A stretch of DNA of 64,000 nt, from the NCBI GenBank assembly GCA_964513745.1, contig CAZEOK010000002.1, positions 12,351 through 76,350 of the forward strand, read 5' to 3'. A program made the translations under genes and the position numbers. How positions within the stretch are numbered: position 1 is the stretch's first letter; every line of letters starts with the position of its first letter. The notes under the pieces are model-generated. The model had not been told where the DNA came from. It worked only from the letters and a program-made list of their open reading frames with translations, and searched no databases. This DNA comes from DATDCY01 sp964513745. Its GTDB lineage: Bacteria; JAUVQV01; DATDCY01. Shown here piece after piece: positions 35,422 through 44,514 of the stretch.

Positions 35422-38400
35422 TTGATTTTCAAGAAACTCGAACTACACGGATTCAAGACATTCTTTGATCGCACCGAGGTGCATTTTCGCCCGGGCATCA
35501 ACGCCGTCGTCGGTCCCAACGGTTGCGGGAAAAGCAATATCGCGGACGCCATCCGCTGGGTGCTCGGGGAGCAGAGCCCCAAGCAACTGCGCGGGGAAAA
35601 GATGGAGGATCTGATCTTTTCCGGGAGCCAGTCGCGGCATCCGCTCGGGATGGCCGAGGTTTCGCTGACCGTCGAGCTCACCGGGGAGGAGTTGCCGGTC
35701 CCCTACAACAAGTTCACAGAAATCTGCGTCACCCGTCGGCTCTACCGCTCCGGCGAGAGCGAGTATTACATCAACAACAGCGCCTGCCGGTTGCGCGACA
35801 TCCGCGAACTGTTTCTCGACACCGGGCTCAACCCCAAAGCCTACGCTGTCATCAGCCAGGGGCACATCGGCTCCCTGGTCGACGCCCACCCGGAGGATCG
35901 GCGGATCCTGCTCGAGGAAGCCGCCGGGATCGCGAAATTCAAGGAACGCAAGACAGCCGCGCTGCGCAAGCTCGACGCAACCGAGCAGAACCTCGTACGC
36001 CTGAACGATCTGACTGCCGAGATCAAACGGCAGCTCGGCTCGCTCCAGCGCCAGGCTCGCAAGGCGGAACGCTACCACGAACTCAAAGCGCAGTTCGAGA
36101 CGCTCGAGCTGCGGATGCTCGTCCATCAGCACGACGCGCTTCTTGAGCGGATTCGCTCTCACGAGGAGAGGATCCGCGGGCTGGCCGAACTGCAGGAGAG
36201 GCTCCGGGCAGAGACGAGCACGCTGGAGGCCGGCCTCGAGGCCGGCTCGCTCGAGTCGGTCCAGGTCGAGCAATCGCTCGGCGGCCTCCGCGAGGAGTTC
36301 TACGCCCACCGGGCCCGACTAGAGGCGCTCGAACAGCAGCTTGACGCCGCCCGCGGCCGCCTCGCCGGGCTCCAGCAATCACTCGCCAGCGACGGTGCAG
36401 AATCAGATCATCTGGCCACCCTTCTGGCGGGCAACACCACGGACCTGGCCGCGGTCGAGAACGAATTGAGCCGACTCGAGGAATCCCTCGCCGCCGGGGA
36501 GGCGCGACGGCTCGAAACCACGTCCCTGCTCGACGAGGCAGCCAGGGCGGCCCGCGAAGGCAAGGAGACTCTCGACGAGGCTGCCGTGCGCTATCGGGAC
36601 TGCGTTCGCGTCGAGTCGGAAGCCCATCGCGCCCTTGCGCGCCTCGAGGCCCGCTCGGAGGCGATCGAGCGTGAGCTTGGACGGGTCACCGCCGAACTCG
36701 TCGCTCTCGAGGCCGAGGACACCGTGCTTGCGACGCGCGAAGAGGATCTGGCGCGTCAACTCTCGACGAATCGCGAGTCGTTCGAACGCAATCTCGACCA
36801 GGCAGCGGCCGCCGCAACCGACCTTGCCCTGGCGCGGGAAGAGGCCGCGGCGGTGGACGCGGGGCTGTCGTCTGCGCGGGACGAGCTCAACGCGGCCACG
36901 GCGCGTCTGGCATCGCTCAGCGAGCTCGAGCGCAACCTGAGCGGCTGGCCGGAGCTCTTCCAGGAGGAGCTCTCCCGTATCCTCGCTCACCAGGATCTCA
37001 ACGGTGGCCTGCGCGGTCTTCTCGCGGATGAGCTTCAGGTGCCGACCGAGCACGAGGCGGCCCTGGAGGCTGTCCTCGGCGACCGCCTCAAATTTCTCCT
37101 CGTCAAGGCGCCCGAAGTCGGCATCGAGGCCGCGCGGGTGCTGCAGGAGGGCACGTCGGTGCGCGGCACCTTCCTGCCGCTGGATCCGCGGCGCAACGCG
37201 CCCGCGCCACCCGCGCTCGAGCGTGACGATCTGCCGCGGCTGATCGATGTCGTGACGATCTCCCCCGATCTGCGACCGCTCGTCGAGCACCTGCTCCAGG
37301 ATGTCTATCTCGCCGGGAGCCTTGCCGGGGCGCTTGAGCTCTGGCGCGCGGGTGCCGTCGCGTGCACCTTCGTCACCCCGGTCGGCGAAGTGCTCTGGCC
37401 GGACGGCGCGGTGACCGCGGGGCGCCTCGACCCCTCGCGCGAATTGCTCCCTCTGGTACGCTCGATCCGCGAAACACAGGCGGTTGCGAACGCCGCCGGG
37501 GAGAGGGCTGAAGCGCTCGGCGAGCGGCTGAAGGAAGTCCGCGAGCGCGAACGCGGTCACGAGCTGAGCGTGCGGACGCTCGATCAGGAGGGGCGCGCGC
37601 TCGACCAGCAGATCGCATCGCTCGAGAAGGATCTGCTGTTCTCGCGCCAGAAGCGCAGCGCGCACGCGACCCAGCGCGAGCGCCTCTCCGAGCTGTCGGA
37701 ACGCGTCGGCGCCGAGCGCGCGCAGAGCGATCTTGACCTGGCTAGGGAGCGGACCCTCCGCAACGAGCTCGCCGCTGCCCGGGCTCGCCACGAGGAGGAT
37801 CTGGCGGTAAGGGAAGCCGACCTGTCCTCCCGCCTGCACGAGGAACGCGCGCAGATGGAACGGCTCGCCGGGCTGCAGGTGGAGCTTGCCGCCGGCCGTG
37901 AACGGGCTGCCCATCTCAGGACGCGCCGCGAACACCTTGTCGCGGACTCCGCGCGCGCCACCGGCCGGCGCGCCGAGCTGGCGGGAGCGATCGAGGAGGC
38001 GCTCGCGGGCTCGGCCGCGGCGGCAACCAGCGTGGAAGAACTCGCCCGCGAGCGGGCGATTCTCGCCGGCGAACGGGACTTCATCGAATGCCGGCTCAAC
38101 GAGGCGCAGGACCGTCACCGCCTGCTGAGTGGACGAGCGCGTGAAACCGAGGAGCGGCTGCGGTTGCTGCGCGTCCGACGTGAGGAAATCATTGCCGAGC
38201 AGGGGACCCTGCAGGTGCACCTCGCCGAGGAACAGGTCCGCCGCGAGCACCTGCACACCCGGGTCGTCGATCTGTGCGGCACCGCGCCCGGCGAGATTTT
38301 CGACGCGGCGGCCCGCGACGATTTGCAGTCCATCCCCCTGGGATCGATGGAGGAGAGCCACCGCAGTCTCGGCCTCCAGATCCAGGCGCTCGGTCCCGTG

Positions 38401-39003
38401 AACCTCGCGGCGCTCGGCGACCAGCAGGAGCTCCAGGAGCGTCTAGAGGCACAGCGTCGCCAGCAGGAAGACCTCGATCAGGCCGCGCGCGACCTGCGTC
38501 AGGCGATCGCCAGGATCAACGCCACCTCGCGCGATAAATTCCTCGAGACCTTCGAGAAGGTCAACGAGAAATTCCAGGAAGTCTTCCCGCAGTTGCTCGA
38601 AAACGGCCACGCCCTGCTGAGGCTGGCCGACGGTGAGGACCCGCTCGAGGCGGGGGTCGAGATCCTGGCGCAGCCCGCGGGCAAGAAACTCAAGCACATC
38701 TCCTTGCTCTCAGGGGGTGAGCAGGCTCTCACCGCGATCGCGCTGCTGCTGGCGATCTTCATGGTCAAGCCCTCGCCGTTCTGCCTCCTCGACGAGGTCG
38801 ATGCGCCGCTCGACGAGTCGAACATCATGCGCTTTCTCAAGGTCCTGCGTCGCTCAGTCGGCGGCTCTCAGCTGGTCATGGTCACCCACAACAAAAGGAC
38901 CATGGAGAACGCCAACAACCTCGTTGGCGTGACCATGTCCGACCCCGGCGTCTCGCGCCTGATCTCCGTCCACCTGCGCGATTACCAGGCGCAGGCCTCC
39001 TAG
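35422..39003 (+). CDS. smc: Chromosome segregation protein SMC
   Basis: The condensin ATPase that organises chromosomes, 1193 residues. I place the start at TTG 35422: GGAGG at 35410-35414 lies 7 bases before it and the product begins MIFKKLELHGFKTF, the family start; an ATG at 35398 would add eight residues and lacks a ribosome site. Walker A is GPNGCGKSNI (residues 31-40). Long coiled coils flank a hinge at about residues 525-675, and the C-terminal head has the signature LSGGEQALTAIALL and Walker B FCLLDEVDAPLDESN (about 1094-1136). No scpA/scpB is nearby. ftsY follows after 11 bases. Confidence 0.97.
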   Translation: MIFKKLELHGFKTFFDRTEVHFRPGINAVVGPNGCGKSNIADAIRWVLGEQSPKQLRGEKMEDLIFSGSQSRHPLGMAEVSLTVELTGEELPVPYNKFTEICVTRRLYRSGESEYYINNSACRLRDIRELFLDTGLNPKAYAVISQGHIGSLVDAHPEDRRILLEEAAGIAKFKERKTAALRKLDATEQNLVRLNDLTAEIKRQLGSLQRQARKAERYHELKAQFETLELRMLVHQHDALLERIRSHEERIRGLAELQERLRAETSTLEAGLEAGSLESVQVEQSLGGLREEFYAHRARLEALEQQLDAARGRLAGLQQSLASDGAESDHLATLLAGNTTDLAAVENELSRLEESLAAGEARRLETTSLLDEAARAAREGKETLDEAAVRYRDCVRVESEAHRALARLEARSEAIERELGRVTAELVALEAEDTVLATREEDLARQLSTNRESFERNLDQAAAAATDLALAREEAAAVDAGLSSARDELNAATARLASLSELERNLSGWPELFQEELSRILAHQDLNGGLRGLLADELQVPTEHEAALEAVLGDRLKFLLVKAPEVGIEAARVLQEGTSVRGTFLPLDPRRNAPAPPALERDDLPRLIDVVTISPDLRPLVEHLLQDVYLAGSLAGALELWRAGAVACTFVTPVGEVLWPDGAVTAGRLDPSRELLPLVRSIRETQAVANAAGERAEALGERLKEVRERERGHELSVRTLDQEGRALDQQIASLEKDLLFSRQKRSAHATQRERLSELSERVGAERAQSDLDLARERTLRNELAAARARHEEDLAVREADLSSRLHEERAQMERLAGLQVELAAGRERAAHLRTRREHLVADSARATGRRAELAGAIEEALAGSAAAATSVEELARERAILAGERDFIECRLNEAQDRHRLLSGRARETEERLRLLRVRREEIIAEQGTLQVHLAEEQVRREHLHTRVVDLCGTAPGEIFDAAARDDLQSIPLGSMEESHRSLGLQIQALGPVNLAALGDQQELQERLEAQRRQQEDLDQAARDLRQAIARINATSRDKFLETFEKVNEKFQEVFPQLLENGHALLRLADGEDPLEAGVEILAQPAGKKLKHISLLSGGEQALTAIALLLAIFMVKPSPFCLLDEVDAPLDESNIMRFLKVLRRSVGGSQLVMVTHNKRTMENANNLVGVTMSDPGVSRLISVHLRDYQAQAS

Positions 39004-39014
39004 GGAGCGCCGCC

Positions 39015-39965
39015 ATGGTCTTCGGGCTCGGTAGCGACCGCCAGGGGCTCTTCGCCCGTCTCAAGGCCGGGCTGGCCAAGACCCACGACGGTTTCGTCAA
39101 CAAGGTCGAGCGGCTGGTCTTGCGCCGCAACCGCATCGACGCCGAGCTGCTCGATGAGTTGGAAGAGCTCTACCTTCAGGGTGACGTCGGGCCGCGCACG
39201 ACCGAGGATCTCATGGCGCGCCTGCGCGGGGCGATAGCCCGCAACGAGGTGCGCACCCCCGATGATGTTCTCGCCTTCCTCAAGGCGCAGGCACTCGAGA
39301 TCCTCTCGGCGTGCGCCGGGAAAATCGAACTTCCCCGACAGGGGGTCGGGGTGATTCTCATGGTCGGGACGAACTGCTCGGGCAAGACGACAACAGTTGC
39401 GAAACTCGGACGGAGACTGCAGCGCGAGGGTCGCCGGGTCCTCCTCGCCGCCGCCGACACCTTCCGCGCCGCTGCCGCCGAACAGCTCGAGGTCTGGGGC
39501 GAGCGCACCGGCCTCGAAGTCATCTCGCAGAAGCCCGGGTCCGATCCTGCGGCCGTAGTTTTCGACACGATCAACGCCGCGATCGCCCGCGGGTACGACA
39601 CCGTCATCGCCGACACGGCGGGGCGGATGCACACCAGGGTCAACCTGATGGAGGAGATGAAGAAAATCCGACGGACGGCAGCCAAACTCGTCCCGGGGTC
39701 GCCCCACGAAACGCTGCTGGTGCTCGACGCCACGACCGGCCAGAACGCCTTCTCCCAGATGCAGCTGTTCCACGAGGCGGTCGGCCTGACGGGGCTGGTT
39801 CTGACCAAGCTCGACGGGACAGCCCGCGGCGGCGTGGTGCTTGGTCTGGCGCGCGAGTTTCCGGTGCCGGTGAAGCTTGTCGGCATCGGCGAGAAGGTCG
39901 AGGACCTGCAGGATTTCGACGCCGAGGCCTTCGTCGAGGCCCTCTACGCCCCGGGCACGGCCTAG
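39015..39965 (+). CDS. ftsY: Signal recognition particle receptor FtsY
   Basis: The membrane-associated GTPase that docks SRP-ribosome complexes at the translocon, 316 residues. It has a four-helix N domain and the G domain with DTAGR (G3) and TKLDG (G4), plus the AADTFRAAAAEQLEVW insertion-box segment typical of SRP GTPases. The P-loop reads GTNCSGKTTT, where most FtsY proteins have GxNGxGKTT, so the second Gly is Cys here. There is no long acidic A domain. The stop codon is shared with the convergent response-regulator gene through the palindrome CTAG at 39962-39965. Confidence 0.95.
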   Translation: MVFGLGSDRQGLFARLKAGLAKTHDGFVNKVERLVLRRNRIDAELLDELEELYLQGDVGPRTTEDLMARLRGAIARNEVRTPDDVLAFLKAQALEILSACAGKIELPRQGVGVILMVGTNCSGKTTTVAKLGRRLQREGRRVLLAAADTFRAAAAEQLEVWGERTGLEVISQKPGSDPAAVVFDTINAAIARGYDTVIADTAGRMHTRVNLMEEMKKIRRTAAKLVPGSPHETLLVLDATTGQNAFSQMQLFHEAVGLTGLVLTKLDGTARGGVVLGLAREFPVPVKLVGIGEKVEDLQDFDAEAFVEALYAPGTA

Positions 39966-40324
39966 ATGCCGAGGCGCTCGCGGATCATCCCGACGAGAAC
40001 GCTGCCCGAATCGCCCTTCAGAAACATCCCCTGAACCGTGCCGACCTGGCATAGGGGCTCGACGAGCTTTTCATCGACGGAGCAGACGATCACGGGGGTC
40101 GTGTCCCCGCGCTCGAGCCGCAGTGCGCGGAAAAACTCTTCGCCTCCCATCTCCGGCAAAACGATATCGAGGAGGATCAGGTCGATCGGCTCTCCCGCGT
40201 CGACGAACGCCAGCCCTTCTTTCCCGGTGTAGGCCTGCAGGGACAGCAGGCTCAACCCCGCGAGCAGGATCTGGTAGTACTCCTGGATGTCGACATCGTC
40301 CTCGACGATGAGCAGGGTCTTCAT
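39962..40324 (-). CDS. Single-domain response regulator
   Basis: A CheY-like receiver domain of 120 residues without an output domain. The phosphoacceptor is Asp53 (LILLDIVLPEMGG), with acidic residues Glu8, Asp9 and Asp10 and a conserved Lys in MFLKGDSG. GAGGGGAAGG precedes the ATG. It is transcribed after the parvulin gene, 45 bases apart, and converges on ftsY with overlapping stops. A protein-protein signalling role is expected; the partner kinase is not in the window. Confidence 0.9.
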   Translation of the reverse strand: MKTLLIVEDDVDIQEYYQILLAGLSLLSLQAYTGKEGLAFVDAGEPIDLILLDIVLPEMGGEEFFRALRLERGDTTPVIVCSVDEKLVEPLCQVGTVQGMFLKGDSGSVLVGMIRERLGI

Positions 40325-40369
40325 GTCGCAACCTTCCCCTCGACCGGGAGCGTGCCCGCGGCGGCAGAA

Positions 40370-41431
40370 CTAGAGCTTCATGAAAAGCTCGATCTTCGCC
40401 TTCTCGCGCAACATTTTGAGCCTCTGCTCGACGGCGGTCTCCGTCTTCTGCGACACGAGGAACTCGCGGATTTTCAGAGCAACATCCGCCTCGGGAACCA
40501 GCCCGGCGGCCCGCTTCTCCTCGAGCTTGATGATGTGATAACCGAACTTGGACGATACCACGCCGGATAGTTCACCCGGCGTGAGGGCGAAGGCGGCCTG
40601 CTCGAATTCCTGCACCATCTGGCCATGGCCGAAGAAACCGAGGTCACCGCCCTGTGGAGCCGAGGGACACTCCGAGCTCTTTTTCGCCAGCTCTTCGAAG
40701 CTCGCCCCCCCTTTGAGTTGCACCAGCAGGTTCTCGGCCCTGGCTTTCGCGTCCTGCCGCGTTTTCTCGTCGGCCTTCTCATCCACGGCCACAAGGATGT
40801 GGCGGGCGTGCGCCTGCTCGGGTGACTCGAACTTATCCTTGTTCCCCGTGTAAAAATCGTGCACCTCCGCATCGGAGACCGTGACCTTCCCGGCGATCTC
40901 CTTCTCCACGAAGCCCTGAATGCTCAGGTTGCGGTTGAATACGGTACGCAGACTATCTTCGGTCAGCTTGTTCTGGGCAAGGGCATCCTTGAAGGCCTCG
41001 GGCGTGGGAAACTGCGCGCGGGTTTTCTCGATCTGGGCGTCAACTGCTTCCTTCGCCGCGAGCATCTTGAGGTTCTTGGACTCCTGGAAGAGCAGCTCTT
41101 CATCGACCAGGCGGTCAAGAACCTGCTTGCGGAATTCGTTCACTTTTCCGGACTTGTCGGCATGAGTGGAGGGGATGCCGCTGCGCTGGAGAAAATACTC
41201 CCAGTTCCGATCGAATTCCGCCTGGGTTATGCCAAACCCGTTGACCTTGGCAACCATTGCGGTGGCGCCAGCGCCCGGTGCTTTACCGGCCGGCTTCACC
41301 GCGGACTTGGCGCCGGAACCGCCGCCCACCCCGACCGCCGGCTTCTCAGCCGCCTTGTCAGCTGCGACGGCCTGGGTCCCGATCGCGATCAGGACCGTCC
41401 AGAGGGCGATCCACAGGGTTGCTTTTCTCAT
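40370..41431 (-). CDS. Periplasmic parvulin-type peptidyl-prolyl isomerase, SurA/PpiC family
   Basis: An exported folding catalyst, 353 residues. The start at 41431 (MRKATLWIALW) gives a signal peptide ending AVAA; AAAGGAG and GAGG lie upstream. A Gly/Ala/Lys-rich linker (about 25-60) is followed by a SurA-like N-terminal chaperone domain (about 60-205) and one parvulin domain (about 208-310: ARHILVAVDE, then GGDLGFFGHGQMVQEFEQAAFAL and FGYHIIKLEEKR). It probably helps outer-membrane protein assembly. A response-regulator gene follows it on the same strand. Confidence 0.93.
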   Translation of the reverse strand: MRKATLWIALWTVLIAIGTQAVAADKAAEKPAVGVGGGSGAKSAVKPAGKAPGAGATAMVAKVNGFGITQAEFDRNWEYFLQRSGIPSTHADKSGKVNEFRKQVLDRLVDEELLFQESKNLKMLAAKEAVDAQIEKTRAQFPTPEAFKDALAQNKLTEDSLRTVFNRNLSIQGFVEKEIAGKVTVSDAEVHDFYTGNKDKFESPEQAHARHILVAVDEKADEKTRQDAKARAENLLVQLKGGASFEELAKKSSECPSAPQGGDLGFFGHGQMVQEFEQAAFALTPGELSGVVSSKFGYHIIKLEEKRAAGLVPEADVALKIREFLVSQKTETAVEQRLKMLREKAKIELFMKL

Positions 41432-41527
41432 AGTCCTCACGTTCTCCTTTCCAACCGACCTCGTCATCGGGAGGCTTATCCTTCCCAAAATAAAAATTTT
41501 ATCACCTCTGAGCCGGTCGCGCCACTG

Positions 41528-42112
41528 TCATTTCCGGGTACCGTGGAAGTACTCGCTCCCGGCCCCGGGATACACCCTGCGCTCGCTCTCCGGCGTCGGC
41601 CGCTTCGGTGCGGGCCAGACTGCCGCTTGCGGTCCCGCGCCCTCGGCGGCCACGGCCCCTGGTTCGCGATCGACGAACCGCGGTGTCGCGCGCAGGTCGG
41701 CCGGCCCCGCGGCGACCGAGAACTCCACGGGCACCCCGTTCGGATCGAAAGTGTACACCGAGCGCACGAAGCCCTGGTCCATCGCCTCGGAGACCCAGAA
41801 ACCGGCAGCCTCGAGGCGGTCCCGCAAATCGAAGAGATCGTCGTCTCCGGCCAGCTCAAGGCAGACGTGATCGAAAACGATGGGACCGCGCTGCGGGGCA
41901 CCATGGTCCTTCTCCGGCACGGGTTGCGCGCCGGGCCACTCAAAAAAGGCGACGAGCGTCCGCTCCCCCGCAGCGAAGAAATACTGCCGGTATCCGGGGG
42001 CACCGAGTCTGGCGCACATCTCGAGGCCGACCAGGTCGCGCCAGAAACGTATCGTCAGATCGAGGGATCCCGTCACGAGCGCCAGGTGGTGAATGCCGAG
42101 GACGCGAACCAT
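41528..42112 (-). CDS. VOC-family (glyoxalase/dioxygenase-fold) protein
   Basis: A 194-residue protein with one vicinal-oxygen-chelate domain: GIHHLALVTGSLD at the N-terminus, the FWRDLVGLEM segment, then FDHVCLELAGDD and FDPNGVPVEFS. The metal-ligand positions (His in IHHLAL, His in FDHVCL, Glu in VEFS) are present, so it is likely a metal-dependent enzyme, but the substrate cannot be told. The last 45 residues are a Pro/Ala-rich tail outside the fold. No ribosome site precedes the ATG at 42112; a promoter-like TTGACG sits about 30 bases upstream, so the mRNA may be leaderless. Confidence 0.88.
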   Translation of the reverse strand: MVRVLGIHHLALVTGSLDLTIRFWRDLVGLEMCARLGAPGYRQYFFAAGERTLVAFFEWPGAQPVPEKDHGAPQRGPIVFDHVCLELAGDDDLFDLRDRLEAAGFWVSEAMDQGFVRSVYTFDPNGVPVEFSVAAGPADLRATPRFVDREPGAVAAEGAGPQAAVWPAPKRPTPESERRVYPGAGSEYFHGTRK

Positions 42113-42211
42113 GCGCTGTTACATACGCCAGAGCCCAGCGCCGCGTCAAGGATCAGCCCTGGGCTGTGGTACCATAGCGTTGATTTCGCAACCATCGACG
42201 AGGAGGATGCC

Positions 42212-42496
42212 GTGCCCAAGTATATTGTCCTGTCCACGCTGACTGACCACGGGCTCAAGACCCTCAAGGAGAACCCTGACCGCCTGACCGAGGTCAACAC
42301 GGAGATCCAGCGCATGGGCGCCAAGGTGCTCGAGCAATGGGCAGTTCTCGGGCAATACGACTTCGTCAACGTCATCGAAGCCCCGGACAACGCGACCATG
42401 ACCCGCGTCTCGGTCGAGATCGGTTCCCGCGGCTCGGTGCGGCTGATGACCCTGCCGGCCGAGGACGCCCGGGAGTTCGTCAAAAGCCTCAAGTGA
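42212..42496 (+). CDS. GYD-domain protein
   Basis: A 94-residue protein of the GYD family (named for a conserved motif, here QYDFV). It starts with GTG at 42212; AGGAGG at 42201-42206 decides the start, since a frame open far upstream is not coding. The pattern YIVLSTLTDHG...AVLGQYDFVNVIEAPDN...GSVRLMTLPA is that of the ferredoxin-like dimeric alpha-beta barrel. Function is unknown for the family. It precedes the polysaccharide exporter genes by 31 bases. Confidence 0.92.
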   Translation: MPKYIVLSTLTDHGLKTLKENPDRLTEVNTEIQRMGAKVLEQWAVLGQYDFVNVIEAPDNATMTRVSVEIGSRGSVRLMTLPAEDAREFVKSLK

Positions 42497-42527
42497 CGTC
42501 CCAGCGCACGGAAGCCACCGGAGGGCG

Positions 42528-43319
42528 ATGATGCGGCGCCAGCCTCTGCTCGCGGAGCTGGTCGCGCGACGCGAGCTGGTATCGAACTTCGTCGTGCGCA
42601 ATCTCAAGCAGCGCTACAAGGGTTCGGCGCTTGGCTTTCTCTGGTCGCTGCTGCACCCGCTCTTTCTCGTCCTCATTTACCTGGTCTTCATCCGACTGAT
42701 GCGCTTTTCGATGCGACTGCCACACCTGCTCGTCGGGGTCATGGCCTGGCAGTTTCTCTCCCTGTGCGCCGGGGATGCCGCCGGTGTCGTTCTCGGGCAC
42801 GCATCGCTCGTCAAGAAGACCTGGTTCCCCCGCGTCATCCTGCCGCTCTCGGCGGTGCTCGGCAATCTTGTGCAATTCGGCCTCTCCCTGCTGGTGCTGG
42901 CCGTCGCCCTGCCGGTGCTCGGCGTGGCGCCCGGCGTCGGCTGGCTGCATCTGCCCTGGCTGATCGCGTTGCAGTTTCTCTTCTGTCTCGGCATCTCGCT
43001 GGGACTCTCCGCGCTCAACGTCTTCTTCCGTGACGTCGAGCACCTGGTTCCGATCGGCTTGATGTCCTGGTTTTTCGTGACCCCCGTCATCTACTCGGCC
43101 GAGCACGTCATCGAGAACCCGTCACTGCCCGCATGGGTGGCCCCCGTTTTTTTCGCCAACCCGATGGCCGCACTGCTGGCGTGGTACCGCCACGCCTTTC
43201 TCGGCGACCCGCTCCCGGCCGTCGCGCTCTGGCCGGGGCTGCTCGGGGCGCTCGCGGTCTTCGTCCTCGGGGCATTGCTCTTCAACCGTCTCGAGCCCCG
43301 CTTCGCCGATGAGCTCTAG
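42528..43319 (+). CDS. wzm: ABC-2 type polysaccharide/O-antigen export permease (Wzm-like)
   Basis: Inner-membrane permease of an O-polysaccharide or teichoic-acid-type exporter, 263 residues with six membrane spans and the cytoplasmic N-terminal segment VVRNLKQRYKGSALGFLW typical of Wzm/TagG/KpsM proteins. GGAGGG lies 3 bases before the ATG. It overlaps the ATPase gene by 11 bases. No glycosyltransferase genes are seen around it, so the exported glycan is unknown. Confidence 0.93.
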   Translation: MMRRQPLLAELVARRELVSNFVVRNLKQRYKGSALGFLWSLLHPLFLVLIYLVFIRLMRFSMRLPHLLVGVMAWQFLSLCAGDAAGVVLGHASLVKKTWFPRVILPLSAVLGNLVQFGLSLLVLAVALPVLGVAPGVGWLHLPWLIALQFLFCLGISLGLSALNVFFRDVEHLVPIGLMSWFFVTPVIYSAEHVIENPSLPAWVAPVFFANPMAALLAWYRHAFLGDPLPAVALWPGLLGALAVFVLGALLFNRLEPRFADEL

Positions 43320-44514
43320 CGCCGCGATCACGGTCGAGAGCCTCGGCAAGCGCTACCGGCTCCAGCACCAGGGGCAGACCACCCTCAAGGCCACGGCGCT
43401 GCGGCTGTTCTCGCGCGGATCGATGCACGGCGAAGAGTTCTGGGCGCTGCGCCGCGTCTCCTTCGAGGTCCGGCGTGGCGAGACGCTCGGCATCATCGGC
43501 CGCAACGGCGCTGGCAAGAGCACACTGCTCGGCCTGATCGCGGGCACCATCACCCCCACCGAGGGGACCGTCGAGGCCAGCGGCCGCATCAGTTCGCTGC
43601 TCGAACTCGGAGCGGGCTTTCACCCGGACCTGACCGGACGCGAGAACGTCTTTCTCAACGGTTCGATTCTCGGGCTGCGTCGTCGCGACCTCGTGCGGCG
43701 CCTCGACTCGATCGTGGCCTTCTCCGAGCTCGAGCGCTTCATCGACCTGCCGGTCAAACACTACTCTTCCGGGATGTTCGTGCGACTCGCCTTCGCGGTG
43801 GCGATGGAAGTCGACCCGGAGATCCTCATCGTCGACGAGGTGCTCTCGGTCGGCGACGAGCGTTTTCGCGAGAAGTGCCGCGTGCGCATCGGCGAGTTCC
43901 GACGGCGCGGCAAGACCTTCCTGATCGTCTCCCACGACATGGACACCATCCAGACGATCTGCGACCGGGTGCTCGTGCTCGACCGCGGCGAGGTCGTTCT
44001 CGCCGACGCCCCGGCGCGGGCCGTCAACGAGTACCACGCCATCAACGCCCCCGGCGAAGGCAATGATCCGGCGGCTCGCGAGTCGGGCACGCGCGAGGCC
44101 GAGATCCTCGGGGTCGAGCTGCTCAACGCACGCGGCGAGGATGTCGCCACCCTGGGCGCGCGCGAGGGATTCACCGCGAGCGTCCGCTGGCGGGCGTCCC
44201 GGCGGATCAGCGACCCGGTCTTCGGCTTCGCGCTCTGCGACGCCGAGGGACGGGTTCTCTACGGCACGAACACCGCCATCGACGGGTGCGCCATCCCCGC
44301 GATCGAGAGCGACGGGAAGATCGCACTCGAGATCGAGTCGATCCCCTTTTTACGCGGTCGCTACTACCTGACCTTTGCCATACACTCGCGCGAGCACCAC
44401 ACCTATCACCGCATCGACAACTGCCGCGCGATCACCGTGGCGCCGGACGGGGAGCACGCCGGAACGGTGCGACTTTCCGCGCGGTGGAAAATCAGCGGGT
44501 CGTCGGGTCCGTGA
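43309..44514 (+). CDS. wzt: Polysaccharide ABC exporter ATPase with C-terminal glycan-binding domain (Wzt-like)
   Basis: The ATPase partner of Wzm, 401 residues. Walker A GRNGAGKSTLL, signature YSSGMFVRLAFAVAM and Walker B ILIVDEVLSVGD are intact. A C-terminal beta-sandwich (about residues 260-400: VFGFALCDAEGRVLYGTNT, PFLRGRYYLTFAIH) corresponds to the Wzt carbohydrate-binding domain that recognises the finished O-antigen, so the system is likely of the capped-chain type rather than TagH-like. The stop overlaps the start of the DUF1573 gene (GTGA). Confidence 0.93.
   Translation: MSSSAAITVESLGKRYRLQHQGQTTLKATALRLFSRGSMHGEEFWALRRVSFEVRRGETLGIIGRNGAGKSTLLGLIAGTITPTEGTVEASGRISSLLELGAGFHPDLTGRENVFLNGSILGLRRRDLVRRLDSIVAFSELERFIDLPVKHYSSGMFVRLAFAVAMEVDPEILIVDEVLSVGDERFREKCRVRIGEFRRRGKTFLIVSHDMDTIQTICDRVLVLDRGEVVLADAPARAVNEYHAINAPGEGNDPAARESGTREAEILGVELLNARGEDVATLGAREGFTASVRWRASRRISDPVFGFALCDAEGRVLYGTNTAIDGCAIPAIESDGKIALEIESIPFLRGRYYLTFAIHSREHHTYHRIDNCRAITVAPDGEHAGTVRLSARWKISGSSGP

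Noticed and set aside
40859..42211. Plus-strand frame open across the parvulin and VOC genes into the GYD gene
   Set aside because: Only the last 95 codons after AGGAGG and GTG 42212 look coding; the rest is antisense to two clear genes.
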